Positions 7,172-16,339 of a stretch of 39,669 nucleotides of DNA are shown here, in pieces. The translations under genes and the position numbers were made by a program. The DNA lies in NCBI GenBank assembly GCA_947471505.1, contig CANIWM010000058.1, forward strand, positions 1 through 39,669, read 5' to 3'. Position 1 is the first letter of the stretch, and each line of letters begins with the position of its first letter. This DNA comes from Chthoniobacteraceae bacterium. GTDB taxonomy: Bacteria > Verrucomicrobiota > Verrucomicrobiia > Chthoniobacterales > Chthoniobacteraceae. The notes under the pieces were generated by a model. The model did not search any database and was not told the origin of the DNA. It was given only the letters and a program-made list of their open reading frames with translations.

Positions 7172-8245
7172 ATGATCATCAATACGACCGGCTGGCACTA
7201 TCTCGACAATCAATTCCTCAACGCCACTTTTGAGAACCGCAAGCGGATGCACGCCATCTGCACGGATGCTGTAGCCAAGATGACTGCGGCGGCGGCGGCG
7301 GCTCCGGGGGTTTTCGCTCCGTTGCTGGTCAACATTCTCGCTCCGGCGACTGCTTTCAGCGCGGCCTATTTGCAATGGAAGGATGCGCGGGCGGGTTATC
7401 GTTCGGCTACGCAAGGGTTGGATAACCTGTTTGCCACTCTGCTCGTCGCGCCGGGCGCGGGGTTGCGTTCGGAGTTGGATAAGTGGGAGTCGAAGGCACG
7501 CAGTTTCTGGTCGCCGGGGCATCAGTCTTATGATCTGCTTTTTCCGAGCGGTCGGGAGCCTTTTAACTCTGGTGCGCGCGAGGAGCGCATCGCGGCGGTG
7601 GCTGGTTTGGGCACGCGCGCCACGGCGCTTTCGGTCACGCTGGCGGCTCAGGCTGCGGCGCCGGGAACGCCTCCGGCGCTAGCGACGGAGCTGACCGAGC
7701 AGTCGGATGCGATGGATGATTTGGGCACGAAGGTGACCGCGTTTCACGCGCTGCTGGCGGGGGCGCGGATGACTCAGACACAGAAGGAGGGGGCGGTGGA
7801 CCAGCTCGCGAATCAACTGGAACCGCTGCGCGAGACGGTGGGCGTGGCGCTTTATAGAAACGTCGGTTTGCTAATGGCGCATTTTGCGGAAAATCCGAGC
7901 GAGGTGGCGGGTTATTATGACTTGGAGTTGCTGATGTCTTCAACCCCCGAAGATGAGGACGAGGAACTGCCCGCGCCGGGCGCTGTAGAGATTGATTCGG
8001 GCACGGTGGTAGGCGTGACGAGTGCGTTGCTAACTTTCTCCACAATAGGCGGGGAGACGGCGACTTCGCTAGTCGTGCAATGGAAGGTGCCGGGCGAGCC
8101 GGATTTCGGTCACGATACGCCGATGACGCGCCCATCGCAGACCATCACGCACCCGTCCTTCGAGCAGACGCCGGTGACGTTCCGCACGGTGGTCGGCAAC
8201 AGCACAGGCTCGGCTACGAGCGATGAGACGGTGGTGAATTTTTAA
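7172..8245 (+). CDS. Conserved-looking hypothetical protein
   Basis: This gene encodes 357 residues from the ATG chosen here (TTG at 7118 would add 18). The N-terminal 280 residues are mostly helical and alanine-rich (for example AVAKMTAAAAAAPGVFAPLL, and leucine/alanine heptads around 150-260). An acidic linker (STPEDEDEELPAPG) leads to a beta-rich C-terminal domain of about 90 residues that resembles a fibronectin-like fold: TFSTIGGETATSLVVQWKV and TFRTVVGNSTGSATS. No signal peptide is evident. I do not recognise a family. It lies alone between the tandem array and a convergent LRR-like gene. Confidence 0.7.
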   Translation: MIINTTGWHYLDNQFLNATFENRKRMHAICTDAVAKMTAAAAAAPGVFAPLLVNILAPATAFSAAYLQWKDARAGYRSATQGLDNLFATLLVAPGAGLRSELDKWESKARSFWSPGHQSYDLLFPSGREPFNSGAREERIAAVAGLGTRATALSVTLAAQAAAPGTPPALATELTEQSDAMDDLGTKVTAFHALLAGARMTQTQKEGAVDQLANQLEPLRETVGVALYRNVGLLMAHFAENPSEVAGYYDLELLMSSTPEDEDEELPAPGAVEIDSGTVVGVTSALLTFSTIGGETATSLVVQWKVPGEPDFGHDTPMTRPSQTITHPSFEQTPVTFRTVVGNSTGSATSDETVVNF

Positions 8246-8263
8246 GGGCGGCGGGCCGCGCAG

Positions 8264-8287
8264 AGTACGACGGGGACAGACTGATTA
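8264..8287 (+). repeat. Dispersed 24-bp repeat, copy C
   Basis: This is identical to copy A over 24 bases and lies in the 53-base gap between two convergent genes (stops at 8245 and 8299). All copies in the window are at gene 3' ends, which suggests a REP-like element or a role in transcript ends. Confidence 0.8.
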
Positions 8288-8298
8288 TTTTCGCGTCC

Positions 8299-10245
8299 TT
8301 ACGTGTCGCCGGGTTTTTTCGGGGAAAGGTCGGCGTCCACTTTCCTGCCCATGAGGGATTCTGCGGTGCCGACACAGTTTGGCCATACGTAGAATGTGTC
8401 CATGGTGAGGAGGGCGTAAAGACGGTAGGAATCGGCGAGGGGGTGTCCGTCGGGGTCTTCGAGGAACCAGTGGGGCGGGTCGTCGTTGGTGTCCACGGCG
8501 GTGGTTCCGTCGTCGTCGGTGTCGTCGTCGTTTTGGTCCTGTTCGTCGAAGGGTTTCAGGGCGAAGTCTTTTTCTTTTTCGTCCGCTGGGTCGGCGGTTA
8601 TGCCGACTGGCTGGCGGTAGGGCTCCGGGCGGATTTCGTCGGGTGGACGGAGGTCCTCGGGGTCGGGGGTTTCGCCATCCTCCTCGGCGGTGCGGACGCG
8701 GAAGTTGCTCTCGATGAGGTGGGATTGGCGCAGCTTCCATTTCCTGACACTCTCGTCGCTGTCTTCCTCGTCGTCCCACCCGACTTGAAGTTTATCCCAC
8801 CACCGCTGGCGCTCGGGCCCCCATTTGTGCCGGGGGACTTTGAGGCTGATGCAAAAGTGAAAGTGCCATTCGTGGGGGGACTCGGCCATGGCGCGGCGGA
8901 GTGCGTCGAGGACTTCCGGGAGGCGTTGGGCGGCTTCAATGGTGGAGATTCCCGTGGAGATGACGCGCTGGACGGTGAAGGAACCCGGATAGGAGAGTCT
9001 GCAAGACGCGTTGTCCTCGCCCATCAGGTCGTCCACGGCCTTTGCTGTTTTGCGGAACATCCATGAGAGTTCGCGTTGGAAAACCACGGGGCTGTCTTTG
9101 CAGTCCTCGTGGGGAGTCTCCGGCATCCGCGGAACGTCGCGAGGGTGTGCGGATACAAAAAGGAGCGGAGGGATGAGCCGGGGTGGTGTGCAGCCAAAGA
9201 CGACATCCCAGGAGGTGAGCGCGGCGTTGATGGCCTGCACGTCGAGCTCTACGGATTTGCAAGAATTGACCTCCAGTTCGCAGAGCTTTGGAGCGCCGGT
9301 GAGCGGCCAGTAATTGCGCGGCATTTCCCCGGTGAAACGCAGCCAGCGCAGCTCCCGAGCGGCGGCGAGTGGTGCGACGTCCCTCGGCCATCCGCAGATG
9401 GTGCCCACTTCGAGGCATTTCAAATTTGGCAACGCAGCAACGTCGCCCCATCCCCGAAGAGGCCCGCCGATTTCCAGACTGCGGAGTTCTGAAAAACGGG
9501 AGATGCCGGTGAGAGTCTGCACGCCGTCGAGCTTCAATTGGCGCAGTGCAGGCATGTCGGGGAGAAAGGTGCAGTCCCTCTGTACGGTGCTGCCGCAGCT
9601 CAGCGTCGCAGTGATCAGCTTTGGAAAGCGCAGCCCGGCAAGCACCGCCGCGTTTGGGTGGATTTGAAGCGACTCGAGTTCTTGCAGCCCGGCGAGAGGC
9701 GACGCATCCCACCAAAAAAGAGGAGGAGCAAACGAGGGATACGTGGCACCCGACAGGCCGAGCGAGAGAGCGCGCAATTTCGTACACGCGGCGAGCGGTG
9801 AAAGGTCGGTAAGCTCCCCGGAGTGCAGCATAAGAGAGCGCAGTTCGGTGAGGTGCCGGAGGGCCGAGATGTCGCTCACTTCGGATACGCCAATGGAGAG
9901 TTCTTCCAGTGCGGTGAGGAACCGCAGCGCGCCTAAGTCACGCACAGGCCGCGTATCATGCCCGCATGGCGAATGATGCGGGAACTTCTTTGTATGCGGA
10001 ATCATCCGCGCCGCCAACTCCGTGTCCGACTCGCCAAAAGGCGGCACGAGCGCCGGATTCAGGAAAAGCTCTTTGTAGTATTCCGCCGGTGGCGTGCGAA
10101 ACGGGGTGCGAGGGTTTTCCTTCGCTCGGAAGCAGAAGTCCAGAAACCGGGCCGATTCGCAGATCAGCCAGATCGTGTAGCGTTCATCAGCAGTGCGCGC
10201 GGGCTCCAGTGCCCATCGGGAAAATTCGGAAAGGGACGTGCTCAT
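8299..10245 (-). CDS. Leucine-rich-repeat-like protein
   Basis: This gene encodes 648 residues from MSTSLSEFSRWAL; an in-frame ATG at 10389 would add a 48-residue proline-rich stretch and overlap the neighbouring gene, so I reject it. The first 110 residues are alpha-helical with several conserved-looking W, C and R residues. Residues 110-400 hold irregular internalin-like LRRs (SDISALRHLTELRSLMLHSG, LTDLSPLAACTKLRALSLG). The final 250 residues are highly acidic, with D/E runs and a W-rich segment (HKWGPERQRWWDKLQVGWDD). There is no signal peptide or membrane segment, so it is probably cytoplasmic and protein-binding. Similar repeat style appears in the LRR protein at 12843-15068. Confidence 0.75.
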   Translation of the reverse strand: MSTSLSEFSRWALEPARTADERYTIWLICESARFLDFCFRAKENPRTPFRTPPAEYYKELFLNPALVPPFGESDTELAARMIPHTKKFPHHSPCGHDTRPVRDLGALRFLTALEELSIGVSEVSDISALRHLTELRSLMLHSGELTDLSPLAACTKLRALSLGLSGATYPSFAPPLFWWDASPLAGLQELESLQIHPNAAVLAGLRFPKLITATLSCGSTVQRDCTFLPDMPALRQLKLDGVQTLTGISRFSELRSLEIGGPLRGWGDVAALPNLKCLEVGTICGWPRDVAPLAAARELRWLRFTGEMPRNYWPLTGAPKLCELEVNSCKSVELDVQAINAALTSWDVVFGCTPPRLIPPLLFVSAHPRDVPRMPETPHEDCKDSPVVFQRELSWMFRKTAKAVDDLMGEDNASCRLSYPGSFTVQRVISTGISTIEAAQRLPEVLDALRRAMAESPHEWHFHFCISLKVPRHKWGPERQRWWDKLQVGWDDEEDSDESVRKWKLRQSHLIESNFRVRTAEEDGETPDPEDLRPPDEIRPEPYRQPVGITADPADEKEKDFALKPFDEQDQNDDDTDDDGTTAVDTNDDPPHWFLEDPDGHPLADSYRLYALLTMDTFYVWPNCVGTAESLMGRKVDADLSPKKPGDT

Positions 10246-10367
10246 GGGGGGCGTGAAATAACCGCGAGAACGGGAATTGGCGAGCGAGTAAAACGGCGGC
10301 GACGGGGACGGCGGGGAATTGACGAATGGCGAATGACGAAGTTCGCGAGGTTCGTCATTTGTCATTT

Positions 10368-11228
10368 TCAAACGCCCACCGGATGCCACGCCGTCTTCAT
10401 TTCCACGGTATCGAGAATCCAGTAAGGGGACTGCGCCTTATCGCTGGCCCACTCTGCGGCGGTGAGTGTGCGGCTGGCGTACCGCTTCATATTCAGCGCG
10501 CTGCCGGAGCGGAGGATGGCGCTGATGGCGGAGTCTCCGGCCCCGTCCACGATGGCGTTGATGTCCATGTGGCTGGCGAAGTGGGGCGCGAGTTCTGCGA
10601 GGGAGCCGGTGAGCACATTCACTACGCCGCCGGGCAGATCGCTCGTGGCGAGGACTTCGGCAAAAGTGATGGCGGGCAGCGGGGCCGTGTTGCTGGCGAG
10701 GACGATGCAGGTGTTGCCGCTGGCGATGATCGGGGCGACGAGCGAGACGAGCCCGAGCAGCGCCGGTGCGTCGGGGCAGACGGCGACCGTCACGCCGGAG
10801 GCTTCGGGGAAGGTGAAGTTAAAATGGGGCGAGGAGACGGGATTCACGGTGCTGAACACTTGCGAGTATTTATCCGTCCAGCCCGCGTAGTGGACGAGCC
10901 GGTCAATCGCGGCATCCACTTCCGCAGCGGCTCCTTTTGTCCCCGCGCGGGAAAGCTCGGCAGCAAGCTCGGTGGCGCGCATTTGCAGCATCTCGGCGGC
11001 GCGGTAGAGGATTTGGCCACGGAGGTAGGCGGACGCTTTTTCCCAGCCGGGCTGGGCTTTGCGGGCGGCGACGGCGGCGTCGCGGAAGTCCTTGCGCGAG
11101 GCGACGCAGTAGTTGCCGAGGTTTGTGCCATCGGGCGCGAGAGCGGGGGTAACGCGACCGCTTTCGCCGCGCGGGAATTTCCCGCCGATGGAGAGTTTGT
11201 AGGTTTTCAGAACATTGAGGCGTGCCAT
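10368..11228 (-). CDS. Short aldehyde dehydrogenase-like protein
   Basis: This 286-residue product aligns by eye with the N-terminal NAD-binding half of aldehyde dehydrogenases: KLSIGGKFPRGESGR, the helical YLRGQILYRAAEMLQMR segment, and PLPAITFAEVLATSDLPGGVVNVLTG. It ends at MKTAWHPVGV, so the second half of a usual 480-residue enzyme, including the catalytic cysteine and the ELGGK glutamate, is missing. I remember short forms like this beside deoC and a full-length ALDH in several phyla; here it stands alone. It may be a non-catalytic partner or act on an unknown substrate. ATG 11228 is preferred over 11243. Confidence 0.75.
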   Translation of the reverse strand: MARLNVLKTYKLSIGGKFPRGESGRVTPALAPDGTNLGNYCVASRKDFRDAAVAARKAQPGWEKASAYLRGQILYRAAEMLQMRATELAAELSRAGTKGAAAEVDAAIDRLVHYAGWTDKYSQVFSTVNPVSSPHFNFTFPEASGVTVAVCPDAPALLGLVSLVAPIIASGNTCIVLASNTAPLPAITFAEVLATSDLPGGVVNVLTGSLAELAPHFASHMDINAIVDGAGDSAISAILRSGSALNMKRYASRTLTAAEWASDKAQSPYWILDTVEMKTAWHPVGV

Positions 11229-11316
11229 GCGCGCAGCATCCACGGCGGCGCACGATGTTCAACGCGGAAATGCGGGACATTTGCAAAACGAGCCGATAGG
11301 AAGCGCGTTCTATCCT

Positions 11317-12636
11317 ATGAGCGAAAACCTAGACCGCCTGCCTCCGCAGACCAAATTCATCGTCGGCAACGAAGCCTGTGAGCGCCTGAGCTACTACGGC
11401 GTCTTGGCCATCCTCACCGGATACGCGACGGCGCTTTTCGGCGGCGGCGAGCAAGGCGGCATCGAGGCGAAAAAGCTCGTCCACGACTGGAAGAGCGTCA
11501 CCTACCTCCTGCCGCTTTTGGGTGCATGGATCGCGGACCGTTATTGGGGGCGCTACAAGACGATCCTCTGGATTTCTATGGCCTACTGCGTGGGGCACGC
11601 GGTGATGTCTGGGACGGAGGGCACGCGCTGGGGCTTGCTCGCCGGGCTCGGCCTGCTCGCCATCGGCTCTGGGGGGATAAAGCCGTGCGTCTCCGCATTT
11701 GTCGGCGACCAGTTCGGGCCGGGGCAAGAGGCGCAAATGGCGAAGGTGTATGGGCTTTTCTATTGGTGCATCAATTTCGGCTCCTTCTTCGCGTTCTCCT
11801 GCATCCCCTACATCCGCGAGAAGACCGGTTCGTACTCGGTCGCCTTCCTCATCCCCGGAATCTTCATGCTCAACGCCACGATCCTTTTCTTCATGGGCCG
11901 CAAGCAGTACGTCATCAAGCCGCCAAGCTCCAGTCTGCCACCACCCGACGATGCGACGAGAGCCGCCGATTTCAAAACACTCCTCCGCATCCTCGGTGTC
12001 TTCGTGCCTGTGATCGTCTTTTGGTCGCTCTTCGATCAACAGAACACCACATGGGTGCAGCAGGGGGCGCAGATGATCCCGGTGAAACTTGGCGACTACA
12101 CCATCAACGGCGAAACCATGCAGTCGGTGAATCCGCTCTACGTCATGAGCATCATCCCGCTCTTTCTCATCGTCGTGTACCCCGCGCTTACTCGCGCAGG
12201 ACTACGCCCCACGCCTCTTCGCCGCATGGGTAGCGGGATGATCCTTGCCGCGTTCGCATTCCTCATCTCCGCATGGCTGCAACGCCGCATCGAGGCGGGC
12301 GAGCACCTCAGCATCCTCTGGCAGCTCATTCCCTACGGCGTCATGACCGCTGGGGAAGTTCTCATCTCCGCCACCGGGCTGGAGTTTGCCTTCTCCGTCG
12401 CCCCTGCGCGGCTCAAGAGCACCATCATGAGCTTCTGGCTGCTCACTGTCGCCGTTGGCAACCAACTCGCCTCCCTCATCACCTCGCTCAACAGCACGAA
12501 AACGGACGACGGCAAGACCATCCGCCGCATCTCCGAGTCCAACGAAATGCTGGCCTATGTCGTCCTCATGCTCCTCGTAGCAGGCATTTTCGCGCTCATC
12601 GCTCGCAAGTTCCCTGAACAACACCACGCGACGTAG
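11317..12636 (+). CDS. POT/PTR-family proton-dependent peptide transporter
   Basis: This 439-residue inner-membrane protein belongs to the proton-coupled oligopeptide transporter branch of the major facilitator superfamily. The N-terminal motif NEACERLSYYG matches the family ExxER(F)xYY signature that couples protons to peptide uptake. About 12 hydrophobic segments are visible (for example LAGLGLLAIGSGGIKPCVSAFVG, the second POT motif, and MLAYVVLMLLVAGIFALIA at the end). The length is slightly short of, but consistent with, bacterial members. ATG 11317 is chosen because it begins just before the first family motif; the open frame extends upstream without homology. It is divergent from the ALDH-like gene, with 88 bases between starts. 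It ends with TAG. Confidence 0.92.
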   Translation: MSENLDRLPPQTKFIVGNEACERLSYYGVLAILTGYATALFGGGEQGGIEAKKLVHDWKSVTYLLPLLGAWIADRYWGRYKTILWISMAYCVGHAVMSGTEGTRWGLLAGLGLLAIGSGGIKPCVSAFVGDQFGPGQEAQMAKVYGLFYWCINFGSFFAFSCIPYIREKTGSYSVAFLIPGIFMLNATILFFMGRKQYVIKPPSSSLPPPDDATRAADFKTLLRILGVFVPVIVFWSLFDQQNTTWVQQGAQMIPVKLGDYTINGETMQSVNPLYVMSIIPLFLIVVYPALTRAGLRPTPLRRMGSGMILAAFAFLISAWLQRRIEAGEHLSILWQLIPYGVMTAGEVLISATGLEFAFSVAPARLKSTIMSFWLLTVAVGNQLASLITSLNSTKTDDGKTIRRISESNEMLAYVVLMLLVAGIFALIARKFPEQHHAT

Positions 12637-12717
12637 GCTTGAAACAAACAGTTGGCACAGCGGCGCGATCCCACTCCAATGAGCGAAAGACAGTGGCGCG
12701 CGGACGGGTTTGGTCCC

Positions 12718-12825
12718 AAGGAGGGGGAACGTCCCGTTCCCCTGAACCACGAAGTGGTTCCCGAGTTACTCGCAGTTTAAGAGCGGCGCTCCGCGCCTTA
12801 GGGGAACGGGACGTTCCCCCTCCTT
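12718..12825. repeat. 26-bp inverted repeat with nested palindromes
   Basis: The arms 12718-12743 and 12800-12825 are perfect reverse complements. Each arm is itself a hairpin (GGGGAACG-TCC-CGTTCCCC). The 56 bases between them contain another hairpin, GAACCAC-GAA-GTGGTTC (12744-12760). It lies between convergent genes (stops at 12636 and 12843), so it could end transcription from both sides. The composite structure resembles paired REP elements (BIME type). Confidence 0.85.
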
Positions 12826-12842
12826 GTGGGCTTATCGATTTG

Positions 12843-15068
12843 TCACTTGCCGTTTTTCCAAAACTCTTCTGCAGTCTGCGCGGGTTCGCCGTTCTTGCTC
12901 GGGCGTGTGGAGATGCGTTCGAGCTTCGGCAGTTTTTTTAGGACGTCTGTATTCGCTGCGGCTTCGGGGAAGGTGAGATGACGAAGCGTGGGAATCGTGG
13001 CGAGCGGGGTGAGATCGGTGACGCCAGTTTTGCGGATATCGAGGCCGGTGAGCTTGGATTTGGCGAGCACGGGCAATGTGTTAAATGCCGGGTCCCGAAT
13101 GACGAGAGTCGTGATCCCGTCTGCGTGCTGAGCGATCGCAAAATCAACCCCAGTGAGTGCTGGCAGCCACGTAAAACCCTCCCACTCTTGCCAAAACTCA
13201 GCCACGGTTCGTGTGGGCCGGAGCGTCTTGGTATTGAAATTGAATGCGAGGTGGCGCAGTCGCTCGTGGTTGCGCAGACTTTCGACGGATGTTGGATGTT
13301 CGGGCAGGATGACTTCTTCCAGCGTGGCGATTTTTGCCAAAGGTGTGACGTCCACGGGGAGCGGGCATTTGTCGAAAAAGATTCGGCGTAACGCGAGCCC
13401 TGCGAGCGGCGTGAGGTTGCTGACTTTGGTCTCGGCGAACCAAAGTTCTTCCAAGTGCATGTCGCTTACCGGGGAGAGGTCTGTGACTTTGGTATAGGCG
13501 AACTTGAGCACCTTGAGCGGTAGCCCGACGAGAGGCCGTAGATCGGTGACATTGGCGCAGAGGCTCACGTCCAGAAGGCTGATATTTGCTGCCTTGAAAA
13601 TGGAGAGGTCGGTGATGCTTGGCTGATCCCAGGCGGTGACGTGCCAAGAGCCGTCCGACTGCCTTGTTATCCGGGCTGTGACGCCCATTTTGCGCAAAGT
13701 GCGCTGCCATGAGACATCGTGGTCCCATTCCGCCCAGAACTCATCGGTGGTCTGGGTTGCTGCGGGGACGGAGCCTTCGGGCAGTCGGCTGCTCAGGCGT
13801 TCGAGCATGGGATGGGTGCGCAGTTTCTCGATGGCATCGAACTCCTCATCCGCGAGCTTTTCGAGTTCGCTTGGGAGGGCGAGTGTGTTGAGCGTTTTGA
13901 CGTTCGCGAGAGCGGTGAAATTGGTGGCCGATTTCGCCTTACTGAGAATGAGAGTGTCGAGCGGCAGTTCGCGGAGAAAGTCGAGGTTTCCCACGGTGCA
14001 TCCTTGAAGCCAGAGCTTTTTCAGCGGGAGCTTGGCGAGCGGTGTGAAGTCGGTGACGTTGACGTAAGAGCAGTTCAGCCACGAGAGCGGCATGTCCGCG
14101 AGCGCGGCAAGTGAGCCCACGCCGCGAGCATTCTCCAGATCGAGATAAACGATCGGGAGTTTGCTCAGCGGCGTGAGATCGCGAGCCTCGCTGTACCCGA
14201 GCTGCAGCGTGCTGAGCTTGAGCTTGGCGAGGGGGCCTAGGTCGGATGCCGGGGTGTAAGAAAGATTGAGGGCGGTGAGTGTGCTCATGTCGGCCAATGG
14301 GGTAAGGTCGGACACCGATGTGCGAGCGAGGCTGAGGGAAAGGAGTCGCATTTTCCGCAGGGGCCCGATGTTCCTGACTTCGCGGCAGTCGCCGAGGTCT
14401 AGGCTGCCGAGTGGGGCACCAACGAGTGGACGGAGGTCCGAGATTCCTGTTCCTTTGAGGTCGAGATCGAGGAACCCGTCGTTGCGCGCACTGAGGCGCT
14501 GGGTGATTGGTTTTTCCGTCGGATTCGGCAGGTTGCGTAGGCGTGTGCGCCAGTAGTCGAGAGCGATCTCGTTCTCTTGTCCGATTCGCCGCGCGACGAG
14601 CATGATCTCCGCAGCCGGGCGTTTTTCCGCCGACATCGAGACCCGGAGCTTTGCGAGTGATTCGCGACTGAGACTTCCGTCGGGCTGGCGCGACATGGCG
14701 AGTAATTCTTCGCACAACGCGAGATTGGCCGTGGCGCGAGGGTGGCCGGGTAGGGCGATGAGAGCGCCGCGATAGTCGAGCGCCGCATCCTCCAAGCGGC
14801 CCAGTGCTTGGAGGATGTCGGCGCGAGACAATCGAAACTCGACGGAGTCCGGCTGAAGACGAATGGCGTAGCCGAGTTTCTCGATGGCTCCGTCGAACGA
14901 TTCTGAGATGGCCAGTTCGCGAGCCAGCGATGCGAAGGCCGGCGCGGTGGCGCGCAGTTCTGCTAGGGCGTTGTTTGCCCGGATCGCTTGGGTGACGCTC
15001 ACGGTCGTCGCAACGACAAGGGTCGCGGCGATGGCGCTCGTCGTGAGGAACGCCGTTTTATTCCGCAT
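12843..15068 (-). CDS. Membrane-anchored TPR/LRR protein, split from the kinase
   Basis: This 741-residue product begins with a membrane segment (AFLTTSAIAATLVVATTVSV, residues 5-24). TPR-like helices follow (about 40-115: LRLQPDS-type spacing in YAIRLQPDSVEFRLSRADIL, ALGRLEDAALDYRGALIALP). Two blocks of internalin-type LRRs of about 20-23 residues come next (SDLTPLADMSTLTALNLSY, TDLTPLAKLP-like), separated by a segment containing TTDEFWAEWD. The start lies six codons after the TAG that ends the kinase gene, in the same frame. In relatives, kinase, membrane helix and TPR/LRR part form one chain, so this is the detached sensor half. Whether it is translated separately, from the ATG at 15068, is unknown. 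Confidence 0.8.
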   Translation of the reverse strand: MRNKTAFLTTSAIAATLVVATTVSVTQAIRANNALAELRATAPAFASLARELAISESFDGAIEKLGYAIRLQPDSVEFRLSRADILQALGRLEDAALDYRGALIALPGHPRATANLALCEELLAMSRQPDGSLSRESLAKLRVSMSAEKRPAAEIMLVARRIGQENEIALDYWRTRLRNLPNPTEKPITQRLSARNDGFLDLDLKGTGISDLRPLVGAPLGSLDLGDCREVRNIGPLRKMRLLSLSLARTSVSDLTPLADMSTLTALNLSYTPASDLGPLAKLKLSTLQLGYSEARDLTPLSKLPIVYLDLENARGVGSLAALADMPLSWLNCSYVNVTDFTPLAKLPLKKLWLQGCTVGNLDFLRELPLDTLILSKAKSATNFTALANVKTLNTLALPSELEKLADEEFDAIEKLRTHPMLERLSSRLPEGSVPAATQTTDEFWAEWDHDVSWQRTLRKMGVTARITRQSDGSWHVTAWDQPSITDLSIFKAANISLLDVSLCANVTDLRPLVGLPLKVLKFAYTKVTDLSPVSDMHLEELWFAETKVSNLTPLAGLALRRIFFDKCPLPVDVTPLAKIATLEEVILPEHPTSVESLRNHERLRHLAFNFNTKTLRPTRTVAEFWQEWEGFTWLPALTGVDFAIAQHADGITTLVIRDPAFNTLPVLAKSKLTGLDIRKTGVTDLTPLATIPTLRHLTFPEAAANTDVLKKLPKLERISTRPSKNGEPAQTAEEFWKNGK

Positions 15069-15086
15069 GATCAGTCGGCGTGTGCG

Positions 15087-16286
15087 CTAGCCGAGGGTGG
15101 GTGGTCGGGCGACGACTGGCTCGGCCCGTAGGTGTCGTGCGATGTCTTCGGCGAGCGCGGATGCAGAGTCGTACCTGCGATTACGGTCTTTCTCGATCGC
15201 TCGCATGACGATCCAGTCGAGGTCGCGCTTCAGTGCCCCGATCAGGCGCGGGGCCTCGATGTGCCGATGTTGTGCGATCGTGCGCAGTGCGTCATCTCCG
15301 AGTGTCCCAAGCGCAGTGGATGGACGTTTGGGCTCGGTGGTCTTGATGATTCGCCGGATCGTTTCGATGCTGTTGTTCTCGATGACCTCTCTGCCAAATG
15401 GCGTGCTCCCGGTGAGTAATTCGTAGAGTAGAATCCCGAGGCTGTACACGTCGCTTCGAGTATCGATATCGAGCGCCGTCGTCTCTGCTTGTTCGGGGGA
15501 CATGTAGAGCGGCGTGCCGACGATCTGACCAATTTCAGTGAAGAGCGAATGCTCGGTGAGACGAGACTGGGTCGCTTTGGCGACTCCGAAATCAATCACC
15601 TTCGGGTCGGGCACGCCGTCGGTCATTCCGACGAGGATGTTCGAGGGTTTTAGGTCGCGGTGAATGATTCCTTTTTGGTGAGCGTGATGAACCGCGCGGC
15701 AAATACGAATGAATAGTTCCAGCCGCTGAATCATCGAGAGATTCTGCTCGTCGCAAAACTCCGTGAGCTTCGTCCCTCTCACGAGCTCCATGACAAAGTA
15801 GGGGCGGCCAGAGGGTGTCATCCCGGCATCGAACACTCTCGCGATATTCGGGTGATCCATCAGCGCCAGCGCCTGCCGCTCCTGATCAAATCGGGCGATG
15901 ACTTCCTTCGTATCCATGCCGAGTTTGACGACCTTGAGTGCCACCCGACGCCGAACCGGTTGGTGCTGCTCGACCATCCATACAGTCCCAAACCCGCCGT
16001 GCCCGATTTCTTGCAGAAGCTTATACTGCCCGATGAAGTCCCCTACGTCTTCGGGCTTAAGGCGTTCGATTTCTGCCTGAATCGCGGGCGAAATCGGCGT
16101 GTCCATGAATCCCTCGGATTCGTGGGAAAGTAGCAAGCTCTCCACTCGCTTGCGCAGGGCTGGATCATTTTGACATGCGGCGTCGAGGTAGTGAGCCCGT
16201 TCGAATACGGGCATTGCGGCGGCGCATTGGAAAATCTCTTCCTCGGTCAAATGTGGTATGTCGGGCATGGGAGCAATCGTGCTCAT
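15087..16286 (-). CDS. Ser/Thr protein kinase, ends at an in-frame TAG
   Basis: This 399-residue kinase carries the full active set: IGHGGFGTVW, VALKVVK, HRDLKPSNIL, VIDFG, MSPEQ and SDVYSLG. The N-terminal PDIPHLTEEEIFQCAAAMP and the ALRKRVESLLLSHE helix are typical of planctomycete and verrucomicrobial kinases coupled to sigma factors. The chain stops at ARPPTLG followed by TAG (15087-15089). The frame then stays open through RTRRLI into the membrane/LRR protein, and family members usually have tyrosine here, so TAC to TAG is likely. Start codons at 16313, 16286 and 16268 are all possible. It lies 53 bases after the sigma factor gene and probably forms an operon with it. Confidence 0.88.
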   Translation of the reverse strand: MSTIAPMPDIPHLTEEEIFQCAAAMPVFERAHYLDAACQNDPALRKRVESLLLSHESEGFMDTPISPAIQAEIERLKPEDVGDFIGQYKLLQEIGHGGFGTVWMVEQHQPVRRRVALKVVKLGMDTKEVIARFDQERQALALMDHPNIARVFDAGMTPSGRPYFVMELVRGTKLTEFCDEQNLSMIQRLELFIRICRAVHHAHQKGIIHRDLKPSNILVGMTDGVPDPKVIDFGVAKATQSRLTEHSLFTEIGQIVGTPLYMSPEQAETTALDIDTRSDVYSLGILLYELLTGSTPFGREVIENNSIETIRRIIKTTEPKRPSTALGTLGDDALRTIAQHRHIEAPRLIGALKRDLDWIVMRAIEKDRNRRYDSASALAEDIARHLRAEPVVARPPTLG

Positions 16287-16339
16287 ACCTATACATGCGA
16301 AAAAATCCGACAAAACGTATCACTCGGGGCGCAGATATT

